Shown piece by piece: positions 23,509-25,666 of a stretch of DNA of 25,666 nt. Numbering within the stretch: position 1 is the stretch's first letter; every line of letters begins with the position of its first letter. Under the pieces are notes generated by a model, which saw nothing but the letters and a program-made list of their open reading frames with translations, ran no database searches and was not told the DNA's origin. The position numbers were made by a program, and so were the translations under genes. Origin of the DNA: an uncultured Clostridia bacterium (GTDB lineage Bacteria; Bacillota; Clostridia; TANB77; CAG-508); contig CAKPDW010000013.1 of assembly GCA_934149115.1 (NCBI GenBank), positions 1 through 25,666 of the forward strand. The letters run 5' to 3'.

Positions 23509-25666
23509 ATGGATCACAAATTAAAAGACAAATTAAATCCAAAAGATTTTGAAGACGAAATCTACAAAAACTGGGAAGAAAGCGGAAACTTCAAACCATC
23601 AAATGATAAAAGTAAAGAAACATATTGCATAATGATGCCACCACCAAACGTAACAGGAAAGCTACATATGGGACACGCATTAGATGGCACAATACAAGAT
23701 ATATTAATAAGATTCAAAAGAATGCAAGGATACAGAACATTATGGCTACCAGGAACAGACCACGCAGCAATATCAACAGAAATGAAAGTCGTTCAAAAAT
23801 TACAAGCAGAAGGAATAAAAAAATCAGATTTAGGACGAGAAAAATTCTTAGAAGAAGCATGGGCATGGACAAAAGAATATGGAGGAATAATTCAAAAACA
23901 ACAACGTAAATTAGGATGCTCATGTGACTGGGAAAGAAACAGATTTACATTAGATGAAGGAATGTCAGAAGCGGTACTAGAACAATTTGTAAGATTATAT
24001 AATAAAGGACTAATCTACAAGGGAAAGAGAATGGTAAACTGGTGCACAAGTTGTAACACATCAATTTCAGACGCAGAAGTTGAATACAAAGAAGAACCAT
24101 CACACCTATGGCATATAAGATATAAAATAGTTGGAACAGAAGACGAATACATAGAAGTAGCAACAACAAGGCCAGAAACAATGCTTGGAGATACAGCAGT
24201 AGCAGTACATCCAGACGATGAAAGATATACACACTTAGTAGGCAAAAAGTGTATATTACCAATCATGAATAAAGAAATACCAATAATAGCAGATGAATTC
24301 GTAGAAAAAGAATTTGGAACAGGATGTGTAAAAATAACACCAGCACACGACATGAACGATTATCAAGCTGGATTAAGACACAACCTAGAAATAATAGAAG
24401 TATTTGATGAAAACTTCAAAATGGGTAACCTAGTTCCTGAATATAAAGGAATGGACCTATTAGAAGCAAGAAAGAAAATAGTTGAAAAACTAGAAGAAAT
24501 CGGAGCACTAGTAAGAACAGAAGATTACACACACAATGTTGCAAAATGCGAAAGATGCAAACACACAATAGAGCCAAAAATTTCAGAGCAATGGTTCGTA
24601 AACATGAAAGAAATGGCAAAAAGAGCAGCAGACAGCGTAAGAAACGGAGAAACAAGATTTGTCCCACAAAGATACGAAAAACAATACTTTCACTGGTTAG
24701 ACAACATACAAGACTGGTGCATATCAAGACAATTATGGTGGGGACACAGAATACCAGCATATTACTGTCAAGAATGTGGACATATAAACGTAGCAAAACA
24801 CGCACCAGAAAAATGTGAAAAATGTGGAAGTACAAACCTAATCCAAGACGAAGACACACTAGACACATGGTTCAGCTCAGCATTATGGCCATTCTCAACA
24901 TTAGGCTGGCCAAACACAGAAACAGAAGACTATAAAGACTTTTACCCAACACAAACACTAGTAACAGGATTTGACATCATAACATTCTGGGTATCAAGAA
25001 TGATGACACAAGGACTAGAACTAACAAACCAAGTACCATTTAAAGACGTATTAGTACACGGAATTGTAAGAGACAACCAAGGAAGAAAAATGTCAAAAAC
25101 ATTAGGAAACGGAGTAGACCCACTAGACGTAATAGACCAATATGGAACAGACAGCTTAAGAATGTCATTAATCTTAGGAACAACACCAGGAAACGACATA
25201 AGATACAGCAGTGACAAAGTAGAAGCATCAAGCAACTTTGCAAACAAACTATGGAACGCATCAAAATTCGTATTAATGCAATTAGAAGACATAGAAGAAT
25301 TCAAAGAAAAAGACATTACAGACTTAGATACATCAAAAATGATATATGTAGACAAATGGATAATCTCAAAACTAAATACATTAATAAAAGAAGTAACAGA
25401 CAACATAGAAAAATACGACCTAGGAGTAGCAGCACAAAAAATATATGACTTCATAAAAAATGACTTCTGCGATTGGTACATAGAAATAGTAAAACCACGT
25501 TTATTCAACAAAGGAGACAAATCAAGATATACAGTACAATTCATATTAAATTACGTATTAAGCACAAGTTTAAAACTATTACATCCATTCATGCCATTCA
25601 TAACAGAAGAAATATATTCAAAACTATACCACAAACCAGAAAGCATAATGATGACAGAATTCCCTA
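23509..25666 (+). CDS. valS: Valyl-tRNA synthetase, N-terminal 719 residues (3' end outside window)
   Basis: Attaches valine to tRNA-Val. The frame is open from ATG 23509 (GGAGAGAGG just upstream) to the window end without a stop. Class I motifs are intact: PPPNVTGKLHMGHALDGT (HMGH at 53-56) and GRKMSKTLGN (KMSKT at 527-531). The editing domain is seen in TTRPETMLGDTAVAVHPDD and GTGCVKITPAHDMNDY. WWGHRIPAYYC with two CxxC pairs (CQECG, CEKCG) suggests a zinc-binding insertion. DTWFSSALWPFSTLGWP is typical of ValRS rather than IleRS or LeuRS. TDHAAIST replaces the more usual TDHAGIAT. It is the third gene behind the T-box leader at 20918-21161 and has no leader of its own. Confidence 0.98.
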   Translation, partial: MDHKLKDKLNPKDFEDEIYKNWEESGNFKPSNDKSKETYCIMMPPPNVTGKLHMGHALDGTIQDILIRFKRMQGYRTLWLPGTDHAAISTEMKVVQKLQAEGIKKSDLGREKFLEEAWAWTKEYGGIIQKQQRKLGCSCDWERNRFTLDEGMSEAVLEQFVRLYNKGLIYKGKRMVNWCTSCNTSISDAEVEYKEEPSHLWHIRYKIVGTEDEYIEVATTRPETMLGDTAVAVHPDDERYTHLVGKKCILPIMNKEIPIIADEFVEKEFGTGCVKITPAHDMNDYQAGLRHNLEIIEVFDENFKMGNLVPEYKGMDLLEARKKIVEKLEEIGALVRTEDYTHNVAKCERCKHTIEPKISEQWFVNMKEMAKRAADSVRNGETRFVPQRYEKQYFHWLDNIQDWCISRQLWWGHRIPAYYCQECGHINVAKHAPEKCEKCGSTNLIQDEDTLDTWFSSALWPFSTLGWPNTETEDYKDFYPTQTLVTGFDIITFWVSRMMTQGLELTNQVPFKDVLVHGIVRDNQGRKMSKTLGNGVDPLDVIDQYGTDSLRMSLILGTTPGNDIRYSSDKVEASSNFANKLWNASKFVLMQLEDIEEFKEKDITDLDTSKMIYVDKWIISKLNTLIKEVTDNIEKYDLGVAAQKIYDFIKNDFCDWYIEIVKPRLFNKGDKSRYTVQFILNYVLSTSLKLLHPFMPFITEEIYSKLYHKPESIMMTEFP

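Noticed and set aside
24015..24353. Minus-strand frames opposite valS and dnaE (also 16553-17026, 17900-18367 and 24942-25544)
   Set aside because: Leu/Ser/Phe-rich shadows of A-rich coding sequence, without ribosome binding sites and opposite well-identified genes.
1..25666. CRISPR arrays, tRNA or rRNA genes, transposases, integrases and att sites
   Set aside because: None seen on either strand; no regularly spaced repeats, cloverleaf sequences or transposase-like frames.

Overview
The window is very AT-rich, with A-ending codons, AGA as the usual arginine codon and AAGGAG-type ribosome binding sites. The gene content (cdaA, a DUF4364 protein, rqcP, T-box-controlled valS, a class D-like sortase with a thioester-domain substrate, pyruvate formate-lyase) points to a Gram-positive, anaerobic, low-GC clostridium, probably an uncultured gut lineage. 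The lineage is inferred from content; there is no rRNA to confirm it.

Layout. 1-2130: the 3' part of mfd and a TrmH-family rRNA methyltransferase, ending at a shared terminator. 2146-3864: two minus-strand genes, a DUF4364 protein and an unrecognised membrane-anchored protein. 3897-5755: a surface module made of a sortase and a thioester/SpaA-domain protein that ends exactly at LPVTGM. 5830-7095: a small accessory island of three unrecognised short genes, each with a consensus promoter, strong ribosome binding site and its own terminator, and with codon use unlike the neighbours. 7105-10187: pflB and pflA, the glycyl-radical fermentation pair, each with its own promoter. 10398-11458: a 34-residue Prli42-like membrane peptide with the diadenylate cyclase cdaA. 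11453-13319: a HAD (Cof-type) phosphatase and a membrane-anchored C39-like peptidase, divergent. 13575-14967: truA, a DUF2651-like membrane protein and rqcP. 15162-18626: dnaE. 18696-25666: two large GT39-like membrane glycosyltransferase genes, an aldose-epimerase-like gene and the start of valS, with a T-box leader and promoter at 20884-21161.

Most interesting point: both glycosyltransferase genes are broken by exactly one extra base, and in both the frame changes at the same octamer, TACGGAAG, where the zero frame meets an in-frame CGG codon. CGG was not seen in the long housekeeping genes here. This could be a programmed +1 frameshift at a slow codon, the same damage twice, or a systematic sequencing error; reads and homologues would separate these.

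Other points: the T-box, which by its TGGT bulge and the downstream gene is probably for tRNA-Val, lies two genes upstream of valS; the sortase has a perfect Shine-Dalgarno but no standard start codon behind it; the sortase substrate lacks the usual membrane anchor; the first glycosyltransferase carries an N-terminal domain resembling zinc-dependent phospholipase C; and a long imperfect hairpin lies before dnaE.
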